From the NCBI GenBank assembly GCA_026545225.1, contig CM048846.1, positions 19,270,501 through 19,334,500 on the forward strand: a stretch of 64,000 nucleotides of DNA, written 5' to 3'. A program made the position numbers and the translations under genes. The notes under the pieces are model-generated. The model worked only from the letters and a program-made list of their open reading frames with translations. It had not been told where the DNA came from and ran no database searches. Below, in pieces: positions 11,832 through 23,215 of this stretch. Source of the stretch: Cornus controversa. Its lineage: Eukaryota; Streptophyta; Magnoliopsida; Cornales; Cornaceae. The stretch's first letter is position 1; each line of letters begins with the position of its first letter.

Positions 11832-12699
11832 ATAAATACTTTTACGAAATTGTTTATACTATTAATTAGTGTATGTATAAACACTTCAACTTCTCTTAAT
11901 GTTCTTTACTAGTGTTCTACGTTTGATTTTGGCTTGAATCTTTTCTCCACTTACATGACATTATAAATGAAACAGTAACTTTTAAAAATTAAATTTATAT
12001 TAGGGTGTTTTTTTACCTACATTGACCAATTAATAAACTTGACTAAAAGAAAGCATGTATATGGAATTACCATGCTTCAGTGTTCATATATCATATGCTT
12101 GAGATAGTGGATTACTATTTCTATGAATTGAAGTCATAAAATTGCTTTCACCACTTCACATCTTTGCTTAAATTTATTTATTTATTTATTATTTTTTTTC
12201 ACCGTGGCAAGAATCTCACACACTCAGTTTCCATCATAGAAAGTTGAAGTTGTTGAACACTCCATCATCATCTTTAGAAAGTGGATAAGTACAACTATGT
12301 TACAACCTTTGGTGGTACATTTTTACCTAATTGACACTCAACGTTACATAATATAACTAGTATTAGGCATATATGGCCATAAATTAGTGTTGGAAAACTA
12401 AATTAAAAAGAGAATATATGTAAAACTACTAACATTTTTCTCTCTAATAAGGAAAAATATTAGGAAAATTATATTTATTAAAACAATTCCCTATAATTGA
12501 GTTAATCTTTCACTATAAAATATAATCTATATTATATCAACACAATTGCCACTAAAAAATCTGATTGGGGTGTTAAACTCTGATTGCATTTCAAGTGACG
12601 TGGATGAAAGATAATAAAAGATACACATTGACCATGACTTTTTCACTTCTAGATGGACTTGAGAATTGAAATGTTAGTCTCCTACCCAGATACGGGTAC
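11832..12699. other. Non-coding, may include the upstream part of a gypsy 5' LTR
   Basis: I see no gene. The right part should contain U3 of the Tat-type LTR that ends near 12,911, but without a partner LTR its start cannot be placed. Confidence 0.4.
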
Positions 12700-12931
12700 A
12701 CCTGACTTCTATAAATACGTGGACGATCCATTATCCAAGTACACAATTAATACCCTTTGAGTGCCTTGACAGCTTCTTAAGCCTTTCTGATTCTGACTTG
12801 ACCATCGGAACGTAGTCGACCGGCACCACATTAGCGTCCCTCTAGTTACCATTTTCTTGTCTTTTACAGGTCAGCGTTAACTCTATATTGTGACGTGGAT
12901 TCAGTTTCATCAGTTGGTGGCGTCTGTGGGA
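12700..12931 (+). promoter_or_regulatory. Tat-type gypsy 5' LTR end with TATA box and primer-binding region
   Basis: TATAAATACG at about 12,711-12,720 is a good LTR TATA box. About 200 bases downstream is CAGTTGGTGGCGTCTGTGGG (12,910-12,929). This resembles the conserved TTGGCGCCGTCTGTGGGA junction that follows the 5' LTR in plant Tat-lineage gypsy elements, with one changed dinucleotide. The first gag ATG is 26 bases further on. No matching 3' LTR is left in the window. Confidence 0.65.
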
Positions 12932-12956
12932 TGTCATAACTTTTTCTTCAAGAACC

Positions 12957-13696
12957 ATGATGCATTTACGGTCTAGTTTAGATACTTTAGTCGACCAGGA
13001 CCCTCTTACCGATCACAATCCACTAGCCGGTCAGGACCCTCTTATCGAACACAATCCACCTGCCAGTTAGGACCTTTCCGATCACAATCCGCCTAGCGGT
13101 CAAGACCCTCGCATCAATTAAAATAGTGCTTCGGAAGTCCGGGAGCATCAAAATCCCCTAGTGAGAGGAAAAGGTATGCAAGCCCCTAGTCACAGAGATT
13201 TGCCTGGGGTACGTCCTGGAGCCCCAAACGACCAAGAGCATATCACAGCATTAGAACACTAGACTCAGAACTTAAATCAAAGTCTGATTCAGGTCCTCCA
13301 ATAAAATATAGCAATCCTGTAACGCCTACCCCCCACAGTTCCAAAAACTTCACAGAGTCGACCCAACCCAACTAAGCTAGAATAGAACCCCGTTATGCAA
13401 GACGGTGGACCTCTAGCAGATGACGCTGCCCAAAGTCGTGTTAGAGGCAGACTAGTTGGTAATGCCTCTCTTCACCCTCCCATGAGAACCCTTACTCATG
13501 TGGATTCTGGACATATTGGGGAGTCTGTCTATTATGACTTGCAGATGCAGGACCTCAAAGCCAATGTGAAAAATATGGCTCATGTCCTTAAAGAAAAAAG
13601 TTATGCTACAGTCGAAGACTTGGTTCAATAGACTAATCTTCCTTTTAGTCTTGATGTAATGAATTGTCCTTTACCTAGCAAATTCAAAATGCCGAC
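12957..13696 (+). pseudogene. Tat-lineage gypsy gag, N-terminal remnant
   Basis: The frame starts at ATG 12,957. It carries a 12-residue repeat of the form QDPLxxHNPxAG (see 12,996-13,118) and is interrupted by stops, one inside the repeats at TAG 13,068-13,070. A later open part (13,395-13,631) ends in DLVQ-stop. It is followed by LPFSLDVMNCPLPSKFKMP, the conserved motif near the start of the Tat Gag domain. Sequence then passes directly into the 5' LTR of the inner element at 13,697. The middle of gag is absent, and the C-terminal part resumes at about 19,815. Family and lineage rest on these motifs. Confidence 0.75.
12996..13118 (+). repeat. In-frame 36-bp coding repeat inside gag
   Basis: Units read QDPLTDHNPLAG, QDPLIEHNPPAS, then a 33-bp unit whose first codon is now TAG (DLSDHNPPSG), and a partial QDPRIN. 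All length changes are multiples of three, so the array expanded while the frame was still coding. Confidence 0.8.
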
Positions 13697-14160
13697 TGAT
13701 GCAGGACGATATGATTTCTATGAATGAACCAAATGTGTTACACCTTTATTTTTGGAGAAGGGGCAAAGACAAATGAAATTAGGGATTTAATTTAATTTAT
13801 GATTAATTTTATTATTGTCATTGTTTTACTTTTAAAGAGTATTTTAGTATTTTAATATATTAGAGTTTCTTAAAATTTATTTATATTTTGCCTACACTTC
13901 TGTGTAACTAAACAATTCAGCTTTTGATAATTGAATATATTTAGTGAGTTTGTCAACTACTCTGTATTTTTTTCTCTCTCTCTCTTGTTCTTGTTCTTCT
14001 TAGTCCGTCTCTCTAGCCTATCTCCTTCAATCTATCTTCTCATCTCCTTCCGTTGTCCTCTCATCCCCTTCTTCTCGTCTCGTCTCGTCTCATATTCTGT
14101 CATCTCATTCCTTTTTTTCTCTTTGGTTCATTGATAGTTTGATATAGCAATATTATTAAC
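13697..14160 (+). repeat. 5' LTR of inner gypsy element
   Basis: It begins TGATGCAGGACG and ends near CAATATTATTAAC. It is repeated in direct orientation at 19,361-19,802 with many substitutions and small indels (roughly 85% by eye), so the insertion is old. Conserved stretches include GAAATTAGGGATTTAATTT and AACAATTCAGCTTTTGATAA, and the U5 region is rich in TCTC. Confidence 0.85.
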
Positions 14161-17100
14161 TTTTGGGTTCCACATTAATCGGTTTTAGAGCAAAAGATTC
14201 AAAGTTTTTGATAACAAGTATTCACAAACTATTCACAGCAATCTTCCTGTTGGTTACTGTTTATCAACTGAGACCGTTACCCAAACTATGCACCACTGTC
14301 ACAACCAACCATCATCAAACATTCTTCGCACAACCCCATACCACCAAATTCTGTCACCGATCACGAATCCTAAACCTTGACCGTTATCATTAATCACAAC
14401 CATCCGCAAAACCCTAACCCTAGTTGTCACGTCTTCATTACCTTCCCTTGCCACCGTAACAGCCGATAACCCCAAACAAACCACAATACCCAACCATCAT
14501 CCAAACAAGACCCAACTGGCGCAAATAAACACCAGCCCATGTTCACTCATCGGAACCTAACTCCCAGTGTCACAAAACACCTTAAACAATTGTTGTCATA
14601 CCTAAGCCACAACCCACTGTTATTAACCCCAACCAAACCAATCACCGCCGCCCAAACAGTTTGCCCTTTTATAAACCCTACAATCACATCAGCCATCAAC
14701 CCAAACGACACCCAATCAAAACACATTAACACAGCTAGTGAATAAAGCCAACCACAACCCCATAACCAATTAGTCCCTAAAGCCCTAATCAAACCTTTCT
14801 GATAAGAAAAAGAGAAAAAAAAAAACAGATGAATATAGAACAAAATAAAGCATACAAGCGACCATCGCCAGATCTCGTCAGCTCAACTACGTCAGCACCA
14901 TTTTCATCACCACCATTGAGATCAAACGCAAATTAAATCGAAATCACAAGTTGAATCATCTCAACATAATCAAGAAACCACCTCGCTGCTGTCGTTGTGC
15001 TTCGTCGCCACTGGTCAACACTTTATTGACATCAGACCTCGCCAGATTCTCACGTCACTTACCGTTGTTGTCTTCAGCCTTTGCCAAAGTTTCATCACTG
15101 CTGCCGTCGTTTGCCATTGCCGATTCGCGCTGCCGTCACTCGCGTTGCACAAGCCTATCGCTAACGCAACTTCAGCCGAGAAATCTGTTTGTGTCCTCTT
15201 CACGTTTGGAATTTAAAAACCTAAATTCTGGTTTATCTTATAACCAGATCCGGGCCATATCAGGATTCGATCCAACACAGCATTAAATTTGATTTTAACT
15301 CGATTCAAGTTGTTGATCCAGCTGGCCCAAACTCTTTAGCCTAGTTCATACAAGGTTAGCCAGTTTAGCCTAGTGCAATAGTGGATCCCGTTATAAAAAT
15401 AAATAAATACTTTTTGGATCAGATCTGATTATTTGTATTGGCCCAGTAGTCTTGCTCAGGCAACCCAGAATCATATCAAGCACTGTTTGACTATGGGTAC
15501 TGATTCAATCTAGCTCTAAAATCAGTCCAGAATCGAACCAGTTCGATAGAGTTCTTCAGTAAGCCACTTCAACAAAAAAAAAAAAAAAAAACAGAGCTCC
15601 TATTTCTGGCAGCCACTTTGTGGAGGTAATCTTCAACATTTGAGTACTTTGAACTTTGGTAGAGGTAAGTGTACTTCGCTTGAAAATTGACATTAGTACA
15701 TTTATCTGTTTGAAAAGTCTAAAAATTTACGAGGTCTTAATTGAGCCTACTTGTCTTTGAGCCCATCTATTTTCATTCAGTTGCTCCTTTATTTTCTATC
15801 CATTACCTATTATATTTTCTATTGTTATAATTATATCTACTTTTATTTTTACTTAATAAAAAAAAAGAAAAAAAATTCCAATCTTTGTTATCACTATTTC
15901 CTTCTGATTTTTGCATCTATACCACTTCATTTTATGCATAATTTTTTGCATATTATCCTTCATTAAATGTCATTTTCTTGTTTGTGCATAATTTTTTGCA
16001 TATTATCCTTCATTAAATGTCATTTTCTTGTTTGTGTGCATTGTGGTAGTTTTTAATTTTGTTTATTTAATACAACTTCAGTCATATTGGCATTTTGTCT
16101 TTAACCAGCCTCATGTCTATACCATTCCCTTGACACCATCATAAATGTTTGTGACATTTCCTATTTGTGAGTTGCGAAATGTGAAAGTGATTGCGAAAGT
16201 TAATTTAAAACCTGGAGGGGTGGGTGGGTGGGAAGGGTGAATAGGTCTACTTGCTCGTTTGCTTAATTTTTAGATTAATTCAATTTTAAGTCCAATTAAA
16301 ATTTAATCAAATATATAAAATAAGTTAATAAAATAAAGTGCAAGTAAAATGAAGATGGCACCAGATATACGTGGAAAACCCAGTTCAGAAAAAAACTGTA
16401 GGGGAGGCCAAGCCTTAGGAAACCAATTCAGTATGATGAAGCAAAGTCCAGCAGACTCTGTCTCAGACTCACACTCCTCTTCACTTTCTCAAGAATCTGA
16501 TGCGGAACACCTCAGACTTATAATTGCAACTTCAAGTTCAATAGCTGTAGACTTTCGACTAACGGCACGATTCTCATAGAAAGGTAGCTGGAAGAACAAA
16601 AATATTCAACAAGTATTTCGTTCCCTTCGTAGTGCAATATGGTTCACCTTTCTTCACAAGCAAGTAATAGAAGAACCACAAATCCAATGTTCTGATCAAC
16701 GAATAAATTTGATGCAGTTTATGAATAACTAATCAGTAGAAGAACATCATCCTAGATATCACTCATGAATTATAGTTGTATGCTCTCAAAAGATAGAACA
16801 ATATTTTGCCCTAAAAATACCTGTAAAAACTCTCTCTAAAATAATAATTCTCTAAAAGCATACTTGTAGAGAAAACATAGATAAGTATATATAGGCCTAG
16901 GAGTCCTAATCCTACCTGAAAAATAAGTTAAAAACTAATATAGGACTTTCCTAGAAGTTTCAAATCCAAAAGGAATCAGAATTTTCATCAATAATAATTT
17001 TTCTTTTTTGAAACAAGATAAGTAAGACTAGTGTCCAAAAAATAGGACCTATGGGACTTTGTAAAAATCCTGCAGAAACCAAACTGTCGAGAAAAGTTGG

Positions 17101-17330
17101 ATCAGTCCTAGAAATTAGGGACTAGTCCTATTTTGAAAAATCGTAATTTTAACCAAAAACCCTATTGTTTCAAAATAAGTTCTAAAACACAAAGTGCAAC
17201 GTGTCCTCACCATACTTACCTATACTATATGATGCCTTCATTGATTTAACTATTTTCACGCATTTGTGTATCAGCTCAAAGATGCTGATGATCGATACAG
17301 AAAATAAATAGAAAAATACAACTCGATTAA
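14161..17330 (+). other. Inner gypsy element, 5' internal region, no intact ORF
   Basis: This is leader and decayed gag territory. About 14,270-15,230 is C-rich and gives short overlapping frames without recognisable domains. About 16,210-16,450 holds a GGGTGAATAGG motif and a TACGTGGAAAACCC block also seen in other elements of this window, and may be a separate nested insertion ending near 17,230. A poly(A) run lies at about 15,573-15,590. Confidence 0.5.
15935..16034. repeat. Perfect 50-bp tandem duplication
   Basis: Two identical 50-bp copies lie at 15,935-15,984 and 15,985-16,034, each containing CATTAAATGTCATTTTCTTG. Perfect identity in an otherwise decayed element implies a recent local duplication. 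Confidence 0.92.
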
Positions 17331-17337
17331 TCAAATT

Positions 17338-19360
17338 TTGAACACCGAAATTCGCCAATTACAAATTTATACCTCACACTATTCACAACATGCATTGAAA
17401 CAAATAGTTCATCATCTATTAGAAAAAAGTCCTAATGAGTACAATAGGGGTGACACATGTGTTTCCCTAAGAGTTAGACAAGGCATTAGGAACAATCACC
17501 ATGATTATCATGTAAAGTCCACATCCCAATCCCGCCATCATGATCTTTTCTCTAGTCCAAGAACATCCCGAGAGCCTCACATGAGTGAAACTAGCTTTAA
17601 GGAGATAAACACAGAATCTTACTTGGAGGGCTTCAATTGTCCAACCATGTACAGTTTTTGAACATATGTATCCACCTAGAGTTTTAGGTGACCTAGACAA
17701 GACTAGACCATTCCCTAACCATATGAAAAATTAGATGTAACATGAGACTTTCTATAATGATGTAATCCCATTTGCCTTCATGGAAAAAAATGATTGGACA
17801 CGCACCAACATTTTTCGCACATATCTCAAATGTGGGGAATAAGTCATCAAGATCATTATTGACGAAAGAAGTTTAATAAATGTAGTGTCAAAATTGGGTT
17901 TTGCAAGAGTGAAACTAAAGTTTGAACCTCACCCACAATCATACAAGATGGTATAGGTAGATGAGACCTCCTTACCTATCATTGAGAGATGTTTTGTTCC
18001 TATTCAAATGAGTGAGTACTCTGATATGATTTGGTGTGATGTTTTACCATTGATAGTAGCCCACGTGTTACTTGGTCACCCTTGGATCTATGCTTTAAAT
18101 GTGACTCACCACAACACAAATAATCACTATAGTTTCAGTACTATAATAAAATGATCAAGTCAAAGCCTGTGGACTCATCAATGCATGGTTCTAAAGCATT
18201 GCATAGGTCTTCTAATCAGCCTTGTGTTGACAGAATTTGGAAAAAGAAGTTTCGCATGCTGCCTCTAAAAATGTGTTTACTTTTCCACCACCTGAGTCTA
18301 GTGTCCCACATCATCATATACATCCTAGGGAGTGCGTTGAACCCGAACAACAAGTGAATGAATCTTTACAAAAAGAATTCATTCTAGATTATCTTGTAGA
18401 AAATGATCAAAGTCATGAATTCCACACTTCCATGGTGTTGAATAGAGATGTCAAGTATACCAGTAGTTTTTTTGAAAACATTGTGGATATTTTTAGGAAC
18501 GGATTTGAAATTTCCCTCAACATTTCATCTTCAAATTAATAAACAAATTGGGGTTATCAATCGAAGTCTATGATGTTTGATTAAGTGTCTTGTGGTAAAC
18601 CACCTCAATGTGTGGGATTTTTTTTTTTGCCTATCATGGAGCATACGTATACTAATTTGACCAATTAGTGTACCGATAGTGGTTCTTTCAAGATTATACT
18701 TAATTCTTTGTTATGCCAGTCCATTAATCATATTCTTTCGCTTCTATAGTTGTATTCGTTTGAATTTCTTGATTCCTTTGTTCAACTTGTCCATGATTTT
18801 TATGCCAATATACAACAAGAAATTGTTTTGAGTAAGAAAAATTATAAACTTGTTGCATATGCTCATATATACTTGAATCATGCATTCATTGAAAGAGAAT
18901 GTATTCTAGCTCGTGCGGCATTACAAGCCAAAGTCACTATACATTTTCCCACCATTCATATATTTAGACCTAATGTATAGTTATTTGACCTGCCATCAGA
19001 TAATAGTAGTAGTCCATATTTTCATATTGACTATTTGTCACTTAACTGAGGCACCTCTGAGCCTCTTGTTTTGTTAGTTTATGTTCTTACAGGTAAAGTT
19101 ACATTCTCTCTAGCATAAACCCTTGTTCTCCCATCATTTTTGCCATGGTATATTGATTGGATCGAAGATAACCTTGGTCATCACATTGATACTTCTCTTA
19201 TTGCAAATATTCAGTACTATCTTGTTTGATGAAAAGGTTATCTAGATTTTGATATCACACGGAGTACCGATGATGAGTTTTGCCCTGATGACTCAGATTT
19301 TTTTGAGCCATACATATACATTTACTCTTCGGGGAAGGGTTCTTCTCAACTAGAGAGAAT
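17338..19360 (+). pseudogene. Inner gypsy element, gag/protease and integrase C-terminal remnants
   Basis: At 17,790-18,137, broken frames read as a chromovirus-type protease region: TNIFRTYLKCG, VIIIDERSLINVVSKL-like sequence (the active-site Asp is visible but the usual DSGS is altered), SYKMVWVDE-like, then HVLLGHPWIYALNVTHH. The LLG-PW motif is diagnostic. At 18,750-18,980 the open frame SFVQLVHDFYANIQQEIVLS resembles the segment just after the integrase core. Reverse transcriptase, RNase H and the integrase catalytic core are missing, so this is an internally deleted copy. A purine run (AGAGAGAAT) precedes the 3' LTR and would be the polypurine tract. Confidence 0.7.
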
Positions 19361-19802
19361 TGATGCAGGACGAGTTATGATTTCTGTGGATGAGCCGAAT
19401 GTGTTACGCCTCTACTTTTAGAGAAGGGGCAGAGACAAATGAAATTAGGGATTTAATTTAATTTATGGTTAATTTTATTATTGTCATTATTTTAGTTTTA
19501 AGGGGTATTTTAGTATTTTAATATTTTAGGTTTATTAGGATTTATTTATGTTTTGCTTATATAGAGGCTTCTGTGTAATTAAACAATTCAGCTTTTGATA
19601 ATTGAATATATTTTGTGAGTTTGTGAACTCCTCTATATCTTTTTTTCTCTCTCTTGTTCTTGCTCTTCTCAGTCAGTATCTTTAGCTTATCTCTTTCGTC
19701 TGTCCTCTCACCCCCTTCTTCTAATCTCATCTCATCTTTTGTCCTCTCATTCCCTTCTTTCTATTTAGTTTGTTGATAGTTTGATATCGCAATATTATTA
19801 AC
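19361..19802 (+). repeat. 3' LTR of inner gypsy element
   Basis: This is the direct-repeat partner of 13,697-14,160. It starts TGATGCAGGACG right after the purine tract. The outer element's gag resumes at about 19,812 (FTPLNAHVSPIL). Because outer gag sequence is missing between the two flanks, no clean target duplication can be read. Confidence 0.85.
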
Positions 19803-19811
19803 CTTTTAGTT

Positions 19812-20480
19812 TTACTCCTTTAAACGCGCATGTAAGTCCAATCCTTCTCTAAATTCAAGATTACCCGACAGTGACATGGCCTCCAAAATTGAGAACGAAT
19901 CCGGTAAGGAGGTCTCGTGACAAGTATTGCAAGTTTCATCGTGACCATGGGCACGATACAGACAAGTGCATCGACTTAAAGAAATAAATTGAAAGCCTGA
20001 TTCGCATGGGGCAGTTGCAGAGAATTGTTGCCGGTGATGAAAGAGGAACTCAGGACCGCTAGCGTGGTAACCAAGATGACCATCCTCGAAGAAACCAAAT
20101 ATTGGGAGAAATCAGAGTTATCTCAAGAGGTCTAGCAGGTGGTGGTTTATACAAGGAAAATAAAAACTTTCCAAGAAATCAGTGCCCCTGACCAAGCAAC
20201 CACGTATAGAAGACCTGTTATAACTTTTTCGGAGGAAGATGCAAAGGGAATTCAGCAACCACATAATGACGCTCTATTTGTCACACTAATTATCACTAAC
20301 TTTAAGATAAGGCGAGTGTTAGTGGACAATGGTAGTTCTACTGATATCCTATTTTTGGAAGCTTTCGACCAGATGAATATTGGTAAGGAAAGGCTCAAAC
20401 CTACTAAGTTACTGTTTGTTGATTTTTTGGGAGAAAAGTTTTTTCCTCTAGGTATTGTTACCTTTTCGATCACGGAGGGG
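19812..20480 (+). pseudogene. Tat-lineage gypsy gag C-terminus and protease N-terminal part
   Basis: Gag resumes with FTPLNAHVSP, then shows the histidine/cysteine-rich segment YCKFHRDHGHDTDKCIDLKK (about 19,927-19,986), typical of the Tat lineage. Stops follow at 19,986 and 20,059. The frame 20,139-20,480 contains the retroviral-type aspartic protease: IRRVLVDNGSSTDILF, with the active-site Asp at about 20,324, and PLGIVTFSITEG. After ITEG at about 20,480 the coding sequence is interrupted by an LTR-like insertion. It resumes at about 21,645. Confidence 0.82.
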
Positions 20481-21644
20481 TTTAGAATAGTGGATGGATG
20501 TCGTTACTTCTCTATACTTCGTACAAAAATAAAACCTGCAAAAACTCTACTAAAAATTGTATAATAATAAGTAGGTTCGAACCACTCTCAAGTAAGATTC
20601 CGAATGAATTCAAATTCACTCACTAATTTATGGAATGAAAATGATTTTTTTTTTTAAAAATATTTCTTATTTTGGAATTATAATGAATAAATAAAACTAT
20701 ACTAATAAAATAAATCTCAAAGGAAGGGAATCCACCACCATGAATCCACATAAATAAATTTTCTATTATTCTTATATGATTTTTTTCTCCAATAAACAAT
20801 ACACTTCACAAATCCAATTATAACTTGAAAAGATGAAGGAAAATATGACATAAAAAGCAAACTTGATTATATATGAGAGTATTTTTTTACTTAATCTGTT
20901 GCACTTTTGCTAAGTAAATATAGGTAGGCATTCTTCGAATTACCATTATTTGGCAAACACGAAGAATTTTCCTTCTAATTTTCTTTTGAAAAAAAAAACT
21001 TAGAATAAAATAATACTCTTGGGAGGAAAAAATATATAAGAATATAAAAGAATTTACTTATATTTCATCATAGTGACTTCATCACTCCCTTGAGAGGTGT
21101 GTTTACAAGAAAAGAAAATGAATACAAGAAGATATTTTCAACTACACTTTATTTTTTTCTACAATTTCTAACTCCTTCACTAACCCCTAAGACCCCCTAT
21201 TTATAGAGTTAGAGGAAAATGGTTTAGGTGGGAAAAAATAATTTAAAATACAAAATTAAAAAAAAAAATTTTGAAACACAAAATTTAAAAACAAATTCAA
21301 AATACAAAATTTTGAATTTAAATATCTAAGATTTGATTTCCATATCTTCAATTTGAATTTTGGATTGTTGACATGGCTGTGTAAAAAAAATATTTTACAA
21401 AGTTTTGAACTTGAGACCTCTTATGAAGTAGATTGTACATAATACTATCTCTTCTACAATACTTCTTATGTTCATCTTAGACTATATATATCCTTTTCAG
21501 CCCATTTTTGCTGCTTTTCTTCTCATTTGGAAATCAACTCCTATAAACATAAAATTAATACAAAGATAAGAACATTTAAATAAAGTAAAAGAGTTATCAA
21601 ATACTTATTTTGAGATACAAAATAGCAAGTTTTGTACACTTATC
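20481..21644 (-). mobile_element. LTR-like insertion splitting the gypsy protease
   Basis: The gypsy coding sequence breaks at ATCACGGAGGG (20,470-20,480) and restarts at ATCACTGAGGG (21,645-21,655), so the insert is bordered by an 11-bp near-perfect direct repeat. On the minus strand the insert begins TGATAAGTGTACAAAACTTG and carries CTATAAATAG near 21,200, like a plant LTR with its TATA box. It has no ORF. The 11-bp repeat is longer than the usual 5 bp for LTR elements, so classification as a solo LTR is tentative. Confidence 0.55.
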
Positions 21645-23215
21645 AATCACTGAGGGCACAAGTCCAAGGCAAATCATGAAGATGGTTGATTTTTTCGTAG
21701 TAGAATGCCCTATCTTCTTACAACGTTATACTAGGAAGAACTACGCTCAATAAAAGTAGTTACATCCACCTATCATCTCCTCATGCGATTTTCAACTGAT
21801 TACGTCATTGGAGAATTAAGGAGAGATCAAACTACAACCCGAGAATGCTATACTACCTCCCTAAAAGCAAAGAAACCATAAGAAATGTTAATTGTGGAAA
21901 GCCTAAAGGCCAGAAGTGATGAGGAGGATCGACATGCAGAATGAATGAAAGAATTGATGGAGATCAATTTATATGAGTCAGACGTCAATAAAACGGTACA
22001 CATTGGGTCCTTTCTCTCACCCACTGCTCGCGAGAAACTTGTTCAATTCCTCAAAAGAAATCAAGATATCTTTGCATGTTCCCACGAAGACATGCTCGAG
22101 ATGGATCCAGCAATTATGGTGCATCGATTGAACGATTACCACCCCACTACAAAACCCGTTAGACAAAAGAGGCAGACCTTCGCTCCAAAAAGAAATTTGG
22201 TGATATTAGAGGAGGTGGATAAGTTGTTAAAAGCAAACTTTGTGCAATAATCGCATTATCCAGATTGGCTAGCGAATGTAGTCTTGGTAAAGAAATCTAA
22301 CGACAAATGGCACATTTGCATCAATTTTACTGATTTAAACAAGGTATGCCCGGAAGATAGTTTTCCTCTCCTCAAGATTGATATGATGGTGGAGTGGACA
22401 ACGGGGCATGAGATGCTTAGTTTCATAGAAGCCTATTCCAGTTACAATTAGATCTTGATATATCCACCAGATAAAGAAAAAAACATATTTTATCACGGAT
22501 AAAGGATTGTACTGTTATTGATGCCATTTGGTTTGAAGAATGCGGGCACGACATATCAGAGATTAGTCAACATGATGTTCAAAGAACAGATCAGCAGGAA
22601 CATGAAAGTATATGTGGATGACATGTTCATCAAAAGTTTCAAATTCGAGGACCACTTGATGGATTTACAGTAAGTGTGCTTTTGGAGTCTCATTAGAAAT
22701 TTTTTTTGGGTTATTTTAGTCAGCAAGAGGGGAATTAAAGCTAACCCAGAGAAAATCAAGGCTATTCTGGATACAAAATCAGTCAGAACAATTAAAGAAG
22801 TTCAGCGATTGACAGACAAGGTGGCAGCATTAAGCAGATTGATCTCTCACGCCACAGACAAGTGCCTCCCATTCTTCTAGGTCCTCAAAAAAGCCTTCGA
22901 GTGGACTCTAGAGTGTAAGGGGCCCTGATTAACTTAAATAATCTATCAGTTCACCCTCACTTTTGTCTCTCACAAATCCAGGTTAAAAGTCGTATCTATA
23001 TCTAGCTGTTTTGCCTGTCGCAGTCAGTTTTGCGTTAATACGGGATGATAAAGGAGTTCAAAGGCCCGTGTACTACACCAACAAAGTTTTTCGGGGGGTT
23101 GAGGAAATATATCCTATGATGGAGAAATTAGTTTTAGCTCTAGCCGTGTCAGCCATAAAGCTTAGTCCATATTTTCAAGCGCATACCACTGTGGTGTTGA
23201 CTAATTAGCCACTTC
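21645..23215 (+). pseudogene. Tat-lineage gypsy protease end, reverse transcriptase and RNase H
   Basis: The protease tail restarts with GTSPRQIMKMVDFFVVECP, and a stretch like LGRTTLNK follows in a broken frame. The open stretch 21,945-22,250 precedes RT (SHEDMLEMDP, then PVRQKRQTFAPKR). RT motifs follow in interrupted frames: KSNDKWHICINFTDLNKVCP, LLMPFGLKNAGTTYQRLVN and YVDDM at 22,611-22,625. The connection segment is KRGIKANPEKIKAI. RNase H spans about 23,005-23,208 (RPVYYTNKVFRGVEEIYP). At least six in-frame stops (for example 22,248, 22,450, 22,671, 22,878) show that it is dead. Confidence 0.88.

Noticed and set aside
14539-15286. Cluster of frames of 62-111 codons on both strands
   Set aside because: They sit in the C-rich internal region of the inner gypsy element. 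The frames overlap on both strands and none has a recognisable domain.
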